From Mycobacterium sp. ITM-2016-00316 (GTDB lineage: Bacteria > Actinomycetota > Actinomycetes > Mycobacteriales > Mycobacteriaceae), in NCBI RefSeq assembly GCF_002968335.2, contig NZ_CP134398.1:2480001-2544000 (forward strand): a DNA stretch of 64,000 nucleotides, given 5' to 3'. The position numbers were made by a program, and so were the translations under genes. Below the pieces are notes generated by a model that was given only the letters and a program-made list of their open reading frames with translations, made no database searches and had not been told where the DNA came from. Positions 45,591 through 54,345 of the stretch are shown here, in pieces (the stretch's first letter is position 1; each line of letters begins with the position of its first letter).

Positions 45591-45627
45591 GCTACGTTGA
45601 AACTAGTCTCAACGCAACGTGAAACTC
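45582..45627. promoter_or_regulatory. Near-perfect 18-bp inverted repeat operator
   Basis: GAGTTTCACGCTACGTTG (45582-45599) matches the complement of 45610-45627 at 16 of 18 positions; the spacer is 10 bases. It covers the region between the hydrolase and the TetR gene, and its left arm overlaps the hydrolase start codon region. Confidence 0.75.
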
Positions 45628-45644
45628 TTGGTAGTGTTCCCGGC

Positions 45645-46241
45645 ATGCCGAAGAAGCCGCCGCCCGGGCCGCGCGACGACCGCGGGGTGCTCTCGGCGCG
45701 CATCCTGACCGCCGCTCGCGAGGAGTTCGCCCAGCACGGCTGGGCCGGCACCACCCTGCGTGCGATCGCCCGTGGCGCCGACGTCGACCCGGCGCTGATC
45801 TACCACTACTTCGGTTCCAAGGAGGCACTGCTCGACGCCGCGACCACCCCGCCGGCACGCTGGCTGGAGGCCGTCGCCGCCACCTGGGCCACGCCGCCGG
45901 CGGAACTGGGCGGGGCGCTGCTGCGGCTCATGCTGGGCGCCTGGGCCGACGACGAGGTAGGGCCGGTACTGCGGGCCATCCTGCTGACCGCGGCGCACGA
46001 GGAATCGACGCGGGAGAAGCTGCGCAGGGTCGTGGAAGGCAGCCTGATGGGTGCCTCGCAGGTGGGCGACGACGAGCGGGACCGGCGCATTCGCAGCGGA
46101 CTGATCTCCTCGCAGATCATGGGACTGGCCATGATGCGCTATGTCTGGCGGGTCGAACCGGTGGCCTCGATGAGCGAGGACGCCCTGGTGGCCGCGATCG
46201 CGCCGAACCTGCAGCGCTATGTCGACGGGGACGTGTCCTGA
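45645..46241 (+). CDS. TetR/AcrR-family repressor
   Basis: 198 residues from ATG 45645. The HTH is at about 15-58 (ILTAAREEFAQHGWAGTTLR, then DVDPALIYHYFGSKEALL). The C-terminal domain resembles the TetR_C_17-like group. It probably represses the divergent CocE/NonD hydrolase through the operator at 45582-45627. Its 3' end overlaps the convergent flavoprotein gene by 25 bases. Confidence 0.9.
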   Translation: MPKKPPPGPRDDRGVLSARILTAAREEFAQHGWAGTTLRAIARGADVDPALIYHYFGSKEALLDAATTPPARWLEAVAATWATPPAELGGALLRLMLGAWADDEVGPVLRAILLTAAHEESTREKLRRVVEGSLMGASQVGDDERDRRIRSGLISSQIMGLAMMRYVWRVEPVASMSEDALVAAIAPNLQRYVDGDVS

Positions 46242-47446
46242 CCGGTCGCCGGTGGTGTCTGCACCTCGGGGGCGGCCGCGGCGAGCAGCGCGGCCCGGTC
46301 GCCGGTCAACGGCGGATAGATCCGCTCGGTGTTGATGATCGTCTTGGTGGCCTTCGCCGCCGCGCCGGTGGAGCTGACCGTGCGGTCCCAGCCCTCGGTG
46401 TACACCGCCCCGGCCGGACCGAGGTCCAGCACCGTCACATACCAGGGGATCCGCAGCGTCAGCAGCGGTGCGCCCACCAGATCACTGATCACGTTGTGGC
46501 CGGCGTAGCGGCCCATCGGCCTGCTGTGCTGACACGACATCACCGATGAATGCCCGTCGTCGACCTGCACCACCGCCACATCGCCTGCGGCAAAGACGTC
46601 GGGCACCCCCTCGACGCGCAGCAGGCCGTCGACCGGGATGCGGCCCAGCCGGTCCGTGGTGACGGGCAGCTGCGCGGCCAACGGATTCGCCCGCATTCCG
46701 GCGCACCAGATGACGGTGGCTGCCGGTATCACCGCGCCCGAGGACAACGTCACCGAGTCGGCGGCCACCGCGGCCACCCCGGTTCCGGTGATTGCTTCGA
46801 CCCCGCACCGGGTCAGTGCCTCCTCGATGACCGGCCGCGCCGCGGCGCCCATATCGGAGCCGACGGCCCGGTTGTGGTCGATGAGCAGCACCCGGGGCGT
46901 CAGTGCAGGCCCGAAATGCGCGGTCAGCCGGGCGGGCAGTTCACACGCCGTTTCGATACCGGTCAGCCCGGCCCCCACCACCGCGACCGTGCCCGCGCCC
47001 GGGATGTCGGGTTCCAGCGAGTCCAGGTGCTCGCCCAATCGTGTTGCGCCGTCGTAGGTGTCGACATCGAACGCGAAGTCGCGCAGACCGGGGATGTCCG
47101 GCAGCGCCAGTTGGCTGCCGGCGGCCAGCACCAGCCGGTCGTAGTCGACGGCGACGGTGCCGTCCGAAGTGCGTGCGGTGACGGTGTGGCCGTCCGCGTC
47201 GATGGCGGTGGCCGTGCCGAGCAGCTGCGAGACACCGGCGGGCGCCAGCAGCCCATCGAGAGGTAGTCGGCACGCACCGAGATCCCGCTCGTAGTTGCGC
47301 ACCCGGATGTCGTGGTGGGCGGTACGGGACAGCACCGTGATCTCGACGGAGTCCGGTGGCAATCCGAGCTCGTCGATCCGTCGCGCCGCACCCAGGGCGG
47401 CCCACAAACCGGCGAATCCCGACCCGATGATGAGAACCTTGCCCAC
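46217..47446 (-). CDS. NAD(P)/FAD-dependent oxidoreductase (NDH-2-like)
   Basis: A 409-residue two-dinucleotide-binding flavoprotein: FAD motif GSGFAG at the N-terminus, the NAD(P) motif GAGLTG, and the second FAD motif VFAAGDVA. The C-terminal part is shorter than in respiratory NDH-2 and lacks a clear membrane anchor, so respiration is not assured. It could be a soluble diaphorase-type enzyme. Divergent from yebC. Confidence 0.85.
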   Translation of the reverse strand: MGKVLIIGSGFAGLWAALGAARRIDELGLPPDSVEITVLSRTAHHDIRVRNYERDLGACRLPLDGLLAPAGVSQLLGTATAIDADGHTVTARTSDGTVAVDYDRLVLAAGSQLALPDIPGLRDFAFDVDTYDGATRLGEHLDSLEPDIPGAGTVAVVGAGLTGIETACELPARLTAHFGPALTPRVLLIDHNRAVGSDMGAAARPVIEEALTRCGVEAITGTGVAAVAADSVTLSSGAVIPAATVIWCAGMRANPLAAQLPVTTDRLGRIPVDGLLRVEGVPDVFAAGDVAVVQVDDGHSSVMSCQHSRPMGRYAGHNVISDLVGAPLLTLRIPWYVTVLDLGPAGAVYTEGWDRTVSSTGAAAKATKTIINTERIYPPLTGDRAALLAAAAPEVQTPPATGQDTSPST

Positions 47447-47477
47447 CCAAGCAGGGTGTCACGAATGAGGGTGCCCG

Positions 47478-47483
47478 TAGACT
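47478..47483 (+). promoter_or_regulatory. Possible yebC promoter -10 element
   Basis: TAGACT lies 39 bases before the yebC ATG, the same hexamer as upstream of pdxS. AAAGAG near 47505-47510 may be the ribosome-binding site. Confidence 0.3.
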
Positions 47484-47521
47484 GGGTAGTCGACGTTTGA
47501 CCAGAAAGAGGGCGTACCTGC

Positions 47522-48277
47522 ATGAGCGGCCATTCCAAGTGGGCCACCACAAAGCACAAGAAGGCCGTCGTCGACGCCAAGCGCGGCAAGATGTTCGCCA
47601 AGCTGATCAAGAACATCGAGGTCGCCGCCCGCACCGGTGGTGGTGACCCGTCGGGCAACCCGACGCTGTATGACGCCATCCAGAAGGCCAAGAAGTCGTC
47701 GGTGCCCAACGACAACATCGAGCGCGCCCGCAAGCGCGGTGGCGGCGAAGAAGCCGGCGGCGCCGACTGGCAGAACATCACCTACGAGGGCTACGGGCCC
47801 AATGGTGTTGCGGTGCTTATCGAATGCCTCACCGACAACCGCAACCGGGCCGCCGGCGAGGTGCGCGTCGCCATGACCCGCAACGGCGGCAACATGGCCG
47901 ACCCGGGATCGGTGTCCTATCTGTTCTCCCGCAAGGGTGTCGTCACCCTCGACAAGAACGGCCTCACCGAGGACGACGTGCTCGCCGCCGTGCTGGAAGC
48001 CGGCGCCGAGGAGATCAACGACCTCGGCGAGAGCTTCGAGATCATCTCCGAACCCACCGACCTGGTGGCCGTGCGCACCGCGCTCCAGGACGCCGGTATC
48101 GACTACGACTCGGCGGACTCCGGGTTCCAGCCGTCGGTCAGCGTGCAGGTGGACCTCGAGGGCGCCCGCAAGGTGCTCAAGCTGATCGACGCGCTCGAAG
48201 ACAGCGACGACGTGCAGGACGTCTACACCAATATCGACATCCCGGACGACGTCGCGGCTCAGCTCGACGAGGAGTAG
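47522..48277 (+). CDS. yebC: YebC/PmpR-family regulatory protein
   Basis: The 251-residue protein begins with the diagnostic [20 protein letters not shown] and has [11 protein letters not shown] and the second-domain [10 protein letters not shown] block. Family members are TACO1-like factors, affecting transcription or translation of proline-rich stretches. Here it precedes ruvCAB as Rv2603c does, with two short genes between. Confidence 0.93.
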   Translation: MSGHSKWATTKHKKAVVDAKRGKMFAKLIKNIEVAARTGGGDPSGNPTLYDAIQKAKKSSVPNDNIERARKRGGGEEAGGADWQNITYEGYGPNGVAVLIECLTDNRNRAAGEVRVAMTRNGGNMADPGSVSYLFSRKGVVTLDKNGLTEDDVLAAVLEAGAEEINDLGESFEIISEPTDLVAVRTALQDAGIDYDSADSGFQPSVSVQVDLEGARKVLKLIDALEDSDDVQDVYTNIDIPDDVAAQLDEE

Positions 48278-48925
48278 TCAGAGAGCTTCCGCGATCGGCG
48301 TCCGGCCACCGATGACCTCGAAGGTCCGGCCGGCCGACGCGGGGGAGTCCAGCACCGCCAGCAGTACCGCCGCGACATCGGCGCGTGCGATCTCGCCGCG
48401 GCCGGTGGACTCGGCGATCTCGACCGTGCCGGTGCCGGCGTCGTCGGTGAGCCGGCCAGGGCGCACGATGGTGGTGTGCAGACCGCTGCGGCCCCGCACG
48501 TTCGCGTCGGCCTCGGACTTTGCCCTGATGTAGGCCAGGTAGACCTCGTCGTACCCGTCGTCGAGGCTGCGGTCATCGGCCGACATCGCCGACACCATCA
48601 CATACCGGGGCACACCCGCGGCCTCGGCCGCGTCGGCCAGCAGGATCGCCGCGTCCCGATCCACCGTCTGCTTGCGCGCCACACCGCTGCCCGGGCCGGC
48701 CCCGGCGGCGAACACCACCGCATCGGCCCCACGCAGCGCTTCGGTGACCTGCTCCACCGTGCTGCTCTCCAGATCCAGCACCACCGCCTGCGCGCCGACC
48801 GCCTCCAGATCGGGGCCGTGCGACGGGTTCCGGATCAGTCCGACCGGCGCGTCGCCCCTGGCCGCCAGGAGCTGTTCCAGAATCAACGCGATCTTGCCGT
48901 GCCCGCCCGCTATGACCACTCGCAT
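48278..48925 (-). CDS. NAD(P)-binding SDR-like (atypical) protein
   Basis: 215 residues from ATG 48925. Rossmann start MRVVIAGGHGKIAL, then VGLIRNPSHGPDLEAVGAQAV and YVMVSAMSADD, with the LHTTIVRPGRLTDD strand. It fits the NmrA/SDR a5-like group (YwnB, BVR-B-like). No Tyr-x3-Lys of classical SDRs was found, only Y-x-x-x-K (YIRAK). Cytosolic; substrate unknown. Convergent with yebC, directly adjacent. Confidence 0.82.
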   Translation of the reverse strand: MRVVIAGGHGKIALILEQLLAARGDAPVGLIRNPSHGPDLEAVGAQAVVLDLESSTVEQVTEALRGADAVVFAAGAGPGSGVARKQTVDRDAAILLADAAEAAGVPRYVMVSAMSADDRSLDDGYDEVYLAYIRAKSEADANVRGRSGLHTTIVRPGRLTDDAGTGTVEIAESTGRGEIARADVAAVLLAVLDSPASAGRTFEVIGGRTPIAEAL

Positions 48926-48956
48926 CTCTCCATGGTGGCACGGCAAAATACCGCGG

Positions 48957-49265
48957 ATGGCAGTCGTGACGGACCCCAACGGCACGCAGTGGTCGGTGCA
49001 CCGGAGCTGGTGGCCGTTCCCCGATGTCGGTGACCTGGCCTTCGACGGGTTGATCGGGCTGCTGCTGGCGGCACCGTTTCTGCTGCTATGGCCGTTCTGG
49101 CTACTGGGCAAGATGCTCGGGGTGCGGTGGCGGGTCGTCGTCGAGCGCGAGGGCACGGAGATGGAGGCGCAATTGGTCCGGGGCTGGCGACGCTCCGGCG
49201 CGCGCATCGACGAATTGGCGCTGCAGGTGGCCAGGGGCTGGCGCTCCGGGCACTTCGCGATCTGA
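48957..49265 (+). CDS. Small membrane protein upstream of ruvCAB
   Basis: 102 residues from ATG 48957. It has one or two hydrophobic segments ([23 protein letters not shown], about residues 28-50) between a Trp-rich N-terminus and a basic C-terminal helix with [18 protein letters not shown]. Small conserved proteins occur here in mycobacteria, but I recognise no function. It precedes the ruvC promoter. Confidence 0.65.
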   Translation: MAVVTDPNGTQWSVHRSWWPFPDVGDLAFDGLIGLLLAAPFLLLWPFWLLGKMLGVRWRVVVEREGTEMEAQLVRGWRRSGARIDELALQVARGWRSGHFAI

Positions 49266-49308
49266 GGCGTGTCCCTCTCCGATTGTGTCGGGCTCGGCGG
49301 CTACGCTA

Positions 49309-49324
49309 TCGAACACGTGTTCTG
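49309..49324 (+). promoter_or_regulatory. LexA SOS box of ruvCAB
   Basis: TCGAAC-ACGT-GTTCTG matches the mycobacterial LexA box TCGAAC-N4-GTTCGA at 10 of 12 fixed positions, with a perfect 12-bp palindrome GAACACGTGTTC inside. It lies 19 bases before the ruvC start, overlapping the probable promoter. Confidence 0.85.
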
Positions 49325-49342
49325 ATCGGTGAAGGGGCTGGC

Positions 49343-49918
49343 GTGCGGGTAATGGGAGTCGATCCCGGGTTGACGCGCTGCGGGTTGTCGGTGATCGAGA
49401 CCGGTCGCGGTCGCCATGTCATCGCGCTCGACGTCGACGTCGTGCGGACCCCGGCCGGCGAGGCGTTGGAGCGGCGGCTGCTCACCATCAGTGACACCGT
49501 CGAATACTGGATGGACACCCACCGCCCCGACGTGATCGCCATCGAGCGGGTGTTCGCCAACCAGAATGCCAACACCGCGATGGGCACCGCGCAGGCCGGC
49601 GGCGTGATCGCGCTGGCCGCCGCCCGCCGCGATATCGATGTGCACTTCCACACCCCCAGCGAGGTCAAGGCCGCGGTCACCGGCAACGGCCGGGCCGACA
49701 AGGCGCAGGTCACCACCATGGTCACCAAAATCCTTGGTCTACAACAGAAGCCGACGCCCGCCGACGCCGCGGATGCGCTCGCACTCGCCATCTGCCACTG
49801 CTGGAGGGCGCCGATGATCGCCCGGATGGCCGAGGCCGAAGCCAAGGCCGCCGAGCAGAAGAAGCTGTATCAGGCCAAGCTCAAGGAGCAGGCGAAGTTG
49901 AAGGCGGTGCGGGCATGA
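49343..49918 (+). CDS. ruvC: Holliday junction resolvase RuvC
   Basis: The 191-residue endonuclease cleaves Holliday junctions. Catalytic acids are visible: [11 protein letters not shown] (Asp), VIAIERVF (Glu) and the two Asp in [13 protein letters not shown]. The Lys/Ala/Gln-rich C-terminal helix is longer than in E. coli, as in other mycobacteria. GTG 49343 follows GAAGGGG. The stop overlaps ruvA (ATGA). SOS-regulated by the LexA box. Confidence 0.95.
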   Translation: MRVMGVDPGLTRCGLSVIETGRGRHVIALDVDVVRTPAGEALERRLLTISDTVEYWMDTHRPDVIAIERVFANQNANTAMGTAQAGGVIALAAARRDIDVHFHTPSEVKAAVTGNGRADKAQVTTMVTKILGLQQKPTPADAADALALAICHCWRAPMIARMAEAEAKAAEQKKLYQAKLKEQAKLKAVRA

Positions 49919-50505
49919 TCGCCTCGGTGCGCGGCGAGATCATCGAGATCGCCCTCGATCACGCGGTCGTGGAGGCCGCCGGTGTCGGCTACAAGGTGAT
50001 GGCCACCCCGTCGACGCTGTCCACGCTGCGCCGCGGCGAGGAGGCCCGGCTGATCACCGCCATGATCGTGCGCGAGGACTCGATGACGTTGTACGGCTTC
50101 GCCGACGGTGAATCGCGCGACCTGTTCAGCACGCTGCTGGGGGTCTCCGGTGTCGGCCCGAAGATCGCGCTGGCCACCCTGGCCGTGTACGACGCGAGCT
50201 CGCTGCGCCAGGCGCTGGCCGACGGTGATGTCACCGCGTTGACCAGGGTGCCGGGCATCGGAAAGCGCGGCGCCGAGCGGCTGGTGCTGGAACTGCGCGA
50301 CAAGATCGGTGCGGTGCCCGGCGCCGGCGGTTCGGCAACGGTCACCGGACACGCGGTGCGCATGCCGGTGGTGGAAGCCCTTGTCGGCCTTGGCTTCGCG
50401 GTCAAGCAGGCCGAGGAGGCCACCGACAAGGTGCTCGCCGATGATCCGGCGGCCACCACGTCGACCGCGCTGCGCGCGGCACTGTCGATGCTGGGTAAGA
50501 AGTAA
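49915..50505 (+). CDS. ruvA: Holliday junction DNA helicase subunit RuvA
   Basis: The 196-residue protein binds four-way junctions as a tetramer and loads RuvB. It has an OB-fold N-terminus ([19 protein letters not shown]), HhH motifs ([31 protein letters not shown]) and the C-terminal RuvB-binding domain ([16 protein letters not shown]). Normal length. Its stop overlaps the start of ruvB. Confidence 0.95.
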   Translation: MIASVRGEIIEIALDHAVVEAAGVGYKVMATPSTLSTLRRGEEARLITAMIVREDSMTLYGFADGESRDLFSTLLGVSGVGPKIALATLAVYDASSLRQALADGDVTALTRVPGIGKRGAERLVLELRDKIGAVPGAGGSATVTGHAVRMPVVEALVGLGFAVKQAEEATDKVLADDPAATTSTALRAALSMLGKK

Positions 50506-51564
50506 TGGGCCGTTTCGATTCAGAACCCGACGATGACATCGAGGAGCGGGACGTATCGCCGGCGCTGACCGTCGGTGAGGCCGACGTCGACGCCAGCCTG
50601 CGGCCGCGCACGCTGGGGGAGTTCATCGGGCAGCACCGGGTGCGCGAACAGCTCCAGCTGGTTCTCAGGGTGCCAAGAACCGGGGCGGCACACCGGATCA
50701 CATCCTGCTGTCCGGGCCGCCCGGCCTGGGCAAGACCTCACTGGCGATGATCATCGCCGCCGAGCTGAGCTCGGCGCTGCGGGTGACGTCCGGCCCGGCG
50801 CTGGAACGCGCCGGGATCTCGCGGCGATGCTGTCCAATCTCGTCGAGGGTGATGTGCTGTTCATCGACGAGATCCACCGCATCGCGCGGCCCGCCGAGGA
50901 GATGCTGTATCTGGCGATGGAGGACTTCCGGGTCGACGTCGTGGTCGGCAAAGGCCCTGGGGCGACCTCGATCCCGCTCGACGTGGCACCGTTCACCCTG
51001 GTGGGCGCGACCACCCGCTCCGGCGCGCTGACCGGCCCGCTGCGCGACCGCTTCGGTTTCACCGCGCACATGGATTTCTACGAGCCGGCCGATCTGGAAC
51101 GGGTGCTCCACCGTTCGGCCGGGATCCTCGGGATCGAACTGGAGGCCACCGCCGGCTCCGAGGTCGCCCGCCGCTCCCGAGGCACCCCGCGTATCGCCAA
51201 CCGGCTGCTGCGCCGGGTCCGCGATTACGCGGAGGTACGTGCCGACGGCATCATCACCCGCGATATCGCCAAGGCGGCGCTGGCGGTCTACGACGTCGAC
51301 GAACTCGGCCTGGACCGCCTGGACCGTGCGGTGCTCTCCGCCCTGACCCGCAGCTTCGGTGGCGGACCGGTCGGGGTGTCCACCCTGGCCGTCGCGGTGG
51401 GGGAGGAAGCCACCACCGTCGAGGAGGTGTGCGAGCCGTTCCTGGTGCGGGCCGGGATGATCGCCCGCACCCCGCGCGGCCGGGTCGCGACACCGCTGGC
51501 ATGGACACATCTCGGTCTGCAACCGCCGGTCACCGGATTCGGCCAGACCGGGCTGTTTGAATAG
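50505..51564 (+). pseudogene. ruvB: ruvB, Holliday junction ATPase, with two frameshifts
   Basis: The AAA+ branch-migration motor is split over three frames. Residues up to LQLVL run from ATG 50505; Walker A (GPPGLGKTS) and [20 protein letters not shown] are in a second frame; from [12 protein letters not shown] onward the third frame is intact to the normal C-terminus, including DEIHR and the arginine-finger region. The first shift is at about 50666-50667 (CTC-AGG where CTC-GAG-G is expected), the second at about 50813-50816 (GGG before ATCTC where GGGG is expected). Restoring both bases gives 353 residues, normal for RuvB. Either an error in this sequence or a genuine loss of function. Confidence 0.92.
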
Positions 51565-51569
51565 TCCCC

Positions 51570-51959
51570 ATGCTCACCGCCGGTCTCATCGTCGCCAGCC
51601 TCGCCGCCCTGCTGCACGTGTACATCTTCGTGATGGAGTCGCTGACCTGGACCGCGCCCCGCACCCGCGCGACCTTCGGGCTGAGCGCCCAAGAGGCGGA
51701 GGCCACCAAGGAAATGGCTTTCAATCAGGGCTTCTACAACCTGTTCCTGGCCATCGTCACCGGGATCGGGGTCGGCGCAGCGCTCGTCGGCCACTGCTCG
51801 GTCGGGACCGCCCTGGTGCTGGCCGGGGTGGGATCGATGCTGGCGGCCGCACTGGTGTTGTTGGTGTCCTCGCCGGACAAAGCCCGCGCCGCCGTCACCC
51901 AGGGGGTGTTCCCGTTGATTGCGGTCCTGCTCGTCGCGGTCAACCTGGTTACCGCTTGA
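51570..51959 (+). CDS. DUF1304 membrane protein
   Basis: The 129-residue protein has four hydrophobic helices. The family pattern is HVYIFVMESLTW, then FNQGFYNLFLAI; it matches the DUF1304 family of small membrane proteins (including YqjF/YtzA-type), of unknown function. It starts five bases after the ruvB stop and may be read through from that operon. Confidence 0.85.
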   Translation: MLTAGLIVASLAALLHVYIFVMESLTWTAPRTRATFGLSAQEAEATKEMAFNQGFYNLFLAIVTGIGVGAALVGHCSVGTALVLAGVGSMLAAALVLLVSSPDKARAAVTQGVFPLIAVLLVAVNLVTA

Positions 51960-51999
51960 TCAAGGTGGGTAATCCCTCGCCATGACCGAGGAGGCCACC

Positions 52000-52659
52000 A
52001 TGTCCGATACCCGAGTACGTCCCGCCCGTGGCGGCAGACTGGCGATATCGCGCAGCCGCGGTGCGCTCAGCGGATTCTTGCTGATCCTGCTCGGCCTGTG
52101 GGGTGCCTTCATCCCGTTCGTCGGCCCCTATTTCGATTTCGCGTACACCCCTGATTCGCCGTGGACGTGGACGCTGGGCCGGGGCTGGTTGGAAGTGCTG
52201 CCGGGTGTGGTGGCCGTGATCGGTGGCCTCCTGCTGCTGGTGTCGCGCAATCGCGCCACCGCGATGCTGGGCGGATGGCTGGCCGTGGCTGCCGGTGCGT
52301 GGTTCGTGGTCGGGCGTGCGCTGGCGGCGCCGCTGGCCCTCGGCAACGTCGGTAACCCGGTGGCTGTCACCGAGGCCAAGCGGGTGGTGTTGGAATTGGC
52401 GTACTTTTCCGGCCTCGGCGCGCTGATCGTCTTTCTGGCCGCGGTCGCGGTCGGGCGGTTGTCGGTGCGCAGCGTCCGGGACGTGGAGATCGGCCATACC
52501 GAAACGGCCACCCCGGTCGCCACGACGGGCGCGCAGCCGGTGGTGATGCCGGATCAGAAGACTGAGGTCATCGGACCCACCGCGGAGGCCGGCCGCAAGC
52601 GCGGCTGGCGGGGCATCTTCGGGCGGCGCGACCGCAACAGCGAGCTTGCACACCACTGA
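52000..52659 (+). CDS. Unidentified multi-pass membrane protein
   Basis: I prefer ATG 52000, with GAGGAGG five bases upstream, over ATG 51982. The 219-residue product has a basic N-terminus, four hydrophobic segments (LSGFLLILLGLWGAFIPFVG, LPGVVAVIGGLLLLV, LGGWLAVAAGAWFVV and LIVFLAAVAVG) and a polar, basic C-terminal tail of about 60 residues. It resembles secreted/membrane proteins common in mycobacteria but no family was recognised. Convergent with the first diguanylate cyclase gene. Confidence 0.65.
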   Translation: MSDTRVRPARGGRLAISRSRGALSGFLLILLGLWGAFIPFVGPYFDFAYTPDSPWTWTLGRGWLEVLPGVVAVIGGLLLLVSRNRATAMLGGWLAVAAGAWFVVGRALAAPLALGNVGNPVAVTEAKRVVLELAYFSGLGALIVFLAAVAVGRLSVRSVRDVEIGHTETATPVATTGAQPVVMPDQKTEVIGPTAEAGRKRGWRGIFGRRDRNSELAHH

Positions 52660-52664
52660 CTGAT

Positions 52665-53735
52665 CTACGGTGGCACGGTGTCCGACGCGTGGCGGACCTG
52701 ATTGCCGCCGGCCCGCTTGGCGGCGTACATCGCGCGGTCCGCGGCGCCGAGCAGCTCATCGAGTGCCTCCCTGGAGGACGGCAGACGCGCGGCAAAGGCG
52801 GTGCCGACGCTGGCGGTGACGCCGTCCGGTATGCCTGCGATCGCGGCGCGAACCCGGTCGGCGAGGTGAAGTATGTGTCGGTCACCGGTCGTGGCGGCGA
52901 TGCAGAACTCTTCGCCGCCGATACGGGCCACGACGGCATCGCCTCCGGCGACCCTGCGCAGCACAGCGGCCACCGCTTTGAGTACCTCATCGCCGGCGGC
53001 GTGTCCCAAGGTGTCATTGATCTGTTTGAAGCAGTCCAGATCGACCATCACCAGCCCGAGCGCCCCGCGCCCGCGGAGGATGCGACCGGCCCGATGTCCT
53101 ACGGCCCGGTAGAACCCACGCCGGTTGTGCAGGCCGGTGAGAACGTCGACGTCCGAGTTCACCGCGTCAGCGCCCAGCAGCTGGACCAGTATCTGGCCCA
53201 TCATGGGCACGGTGAGCATGCTCGCCAGAATCAGCAGAAGCTGGCTGATCGCCAGGGCGGGATCGCCGATCATGGCGGCCCGCACGCCGCAGATCGCCGC
53301 GGTACCTACTCCGATTCCGAGCACCAGTGCCAGGAAGGGGCTGTTCTGGGTGAACGCCACCAGTCCGCCGATCGCCGAGAAGATGGCGCATGCCAGCAGT
53401 CCGTGCTGTGGCTCCAAGACGATCAGGCAGGCCGCCGAGACGCTCACCGCGGACAGCACCGCGAAGATGCGGGACACCCGCCGCGACGGCCATCGGATCA
53501 GCCATGCGACCGTCATGCTCCAGCACAGCACGGTCGCCGAGATCGCGATGACGTAGGTCGGCCATCCGGAGGGCACAGCCGGGCTCCACAGCAGCAGCAA
53601 CGGCACGAATCCGAGTCCGGTGACCGTGGTGGCCATGATCAACTGCAGGGGCCAGCGGAGCTGTTGCGACTCCAGGTACACCGAAAGCCACTCATAGTGG
53701 TCGGGTTGCCGCCACCACCGGCGAATCGTGTTCAT
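52665..53735 (-). CDS. Membrane diguanylate cyclase (GGDEF), copy 1
   Basis: The 356-residue protein begins WWRQPDHYEWLSVYL, has about six membrane helices (about 30-190), and ends in a GGDEF domain (about 195-350). The active loop is RIGGEEF near residue 277, with DLDCFKQINDTLGH upstream. It should make cyclic di-GMP from two GTP. I see no RxxD inhibitory site at the usual spacing, so product inhibition may be weak. It is a paralogue of 55167-56267. Confidence 0.9.
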   Translation of the reverse strand: MNTIRRWWRQPDHYEWLSVYLESQQLRWPLQLIMATTVTGLGFVPLLLLWSPAVPSGWPTYVIAISATVLCWSMTVAWLIRWPSRRVSRIFAVLSAVSVSAACLIVLEPQHGLLACAIFSAIGGLVAFTQNSPFLALVLGIGVGTAAICGVRAAMIGDPALAISQLLLILASMLTVPMMGQILVQLLGADAVNSDVDVLTGLHNRRGFYRAVGHRAGRILRGRGALGLVMVDLDCFKQINDTLGHAAGDEVLKAVAAVLRRVAGGDAVVARIGGEEFCIAATTGDRHILHLADRVRAAIAGIPDGVTASVGTAFAARLPSSREALDELLGAADRAMYAAKRAGGNQVRHASDTVPP

Positions 53736-53823
53736 CGAGTCAGTTCGTGTGAAAGATCGAGCTCCATTGTGTCCGGTATCACTGTACGGCGTTCAAGCAG
53801 GTGCTCAGCACACCGATGCGCAG

Positions 53824-54288
53824 CTAGCTGCGGGACTGCTCGGGGTCCAGTTCGTCGAGCAGCTGCTGCATCGTGCGGCACATCTGGGTGAAACGGTCGC
53901 GACCGACGACGTCTGCCCAGCGTTGCTCGAGATCGATGACTCGGTCTCCGGCAGCGGCCATGAGAGCGCGCCCCCGTGCGGTCAGGTCGATGAGCTTGGC
54001 TCTACCGTCTGCCGGGTCGGGGCGACGGCTGAGGTATCCCGACTCGACGAGATCGTTGATCAGCTCCGACGCCGCCGCCAGGCTCAGCTGTGCCCGGTCA
54101 GCCAGTTCGGTCAGTCGGATGCCACCGGTGCGGATGTTGCCGAATATCTGGAAGTGCGGTTCGCGGACATCGCCGAAGCCGGCGGCCGCGCGGGGCTCGG
54201 TCAGGTCATCGCGGAACAGCCGCAGCAGCCGGACGAGGAGTTGGCCGACCGCCAGACGGTCGTCGGGGTGCTCACTTGACGGAGCCAT
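53824..54288 (-). CDS. MarR-family regulator
   Basis: 154 residues. Winged helix-turn-helix: IRLTELADRAQLSLAAASEL, then LVESGYLSRRPDPADGRAK, the recognisable wing D-x-R. The flanking helices are for dimerisation. It is divergent from the alpha/beta-hydrolase-like gene, and the gap has repeated CCGAA/TTCGG half-sites. It is probably a ligand-responsive repressor of that gene. Confidence 0.9.
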   Translation of the reverse strand: MAPSSEHPDDRLAVGQLLVRLLRLFRDDLTEPRAAAGFGDVREPHFQIFGNIRTGGIRLTELADRAQLSLAAASELINDLVESGYLSRRPDPADGRAKLIDLTARGRALMAAAGDRVIDLEQRWADVVGRDRFTQMCRTMQQLLDELDPEQSRS

Positions 54289-54311
54289 GGACGATCAGCA
54301 TACTACGGTTA

Positions 54312-54331
54312 CCGAAGTTTCGGCTTCCGAA
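54312..54331. promoter_or_regulatory. Triple CCGAA/TTCGG half-sites, MarR operator candidate
   Basis: CCGAA-GT-TTCGG (54312-54323) and TTCGG-CTT-CCGAA (54319-54331) share a middle half-site, giving three alternating half-sites. They lie between the divergent MarR and hydrolase-like genes, 15 bases before the latter. Confidence 0.5.
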
Positions 54332-54345
54332 GTAATTGGAGAGTC

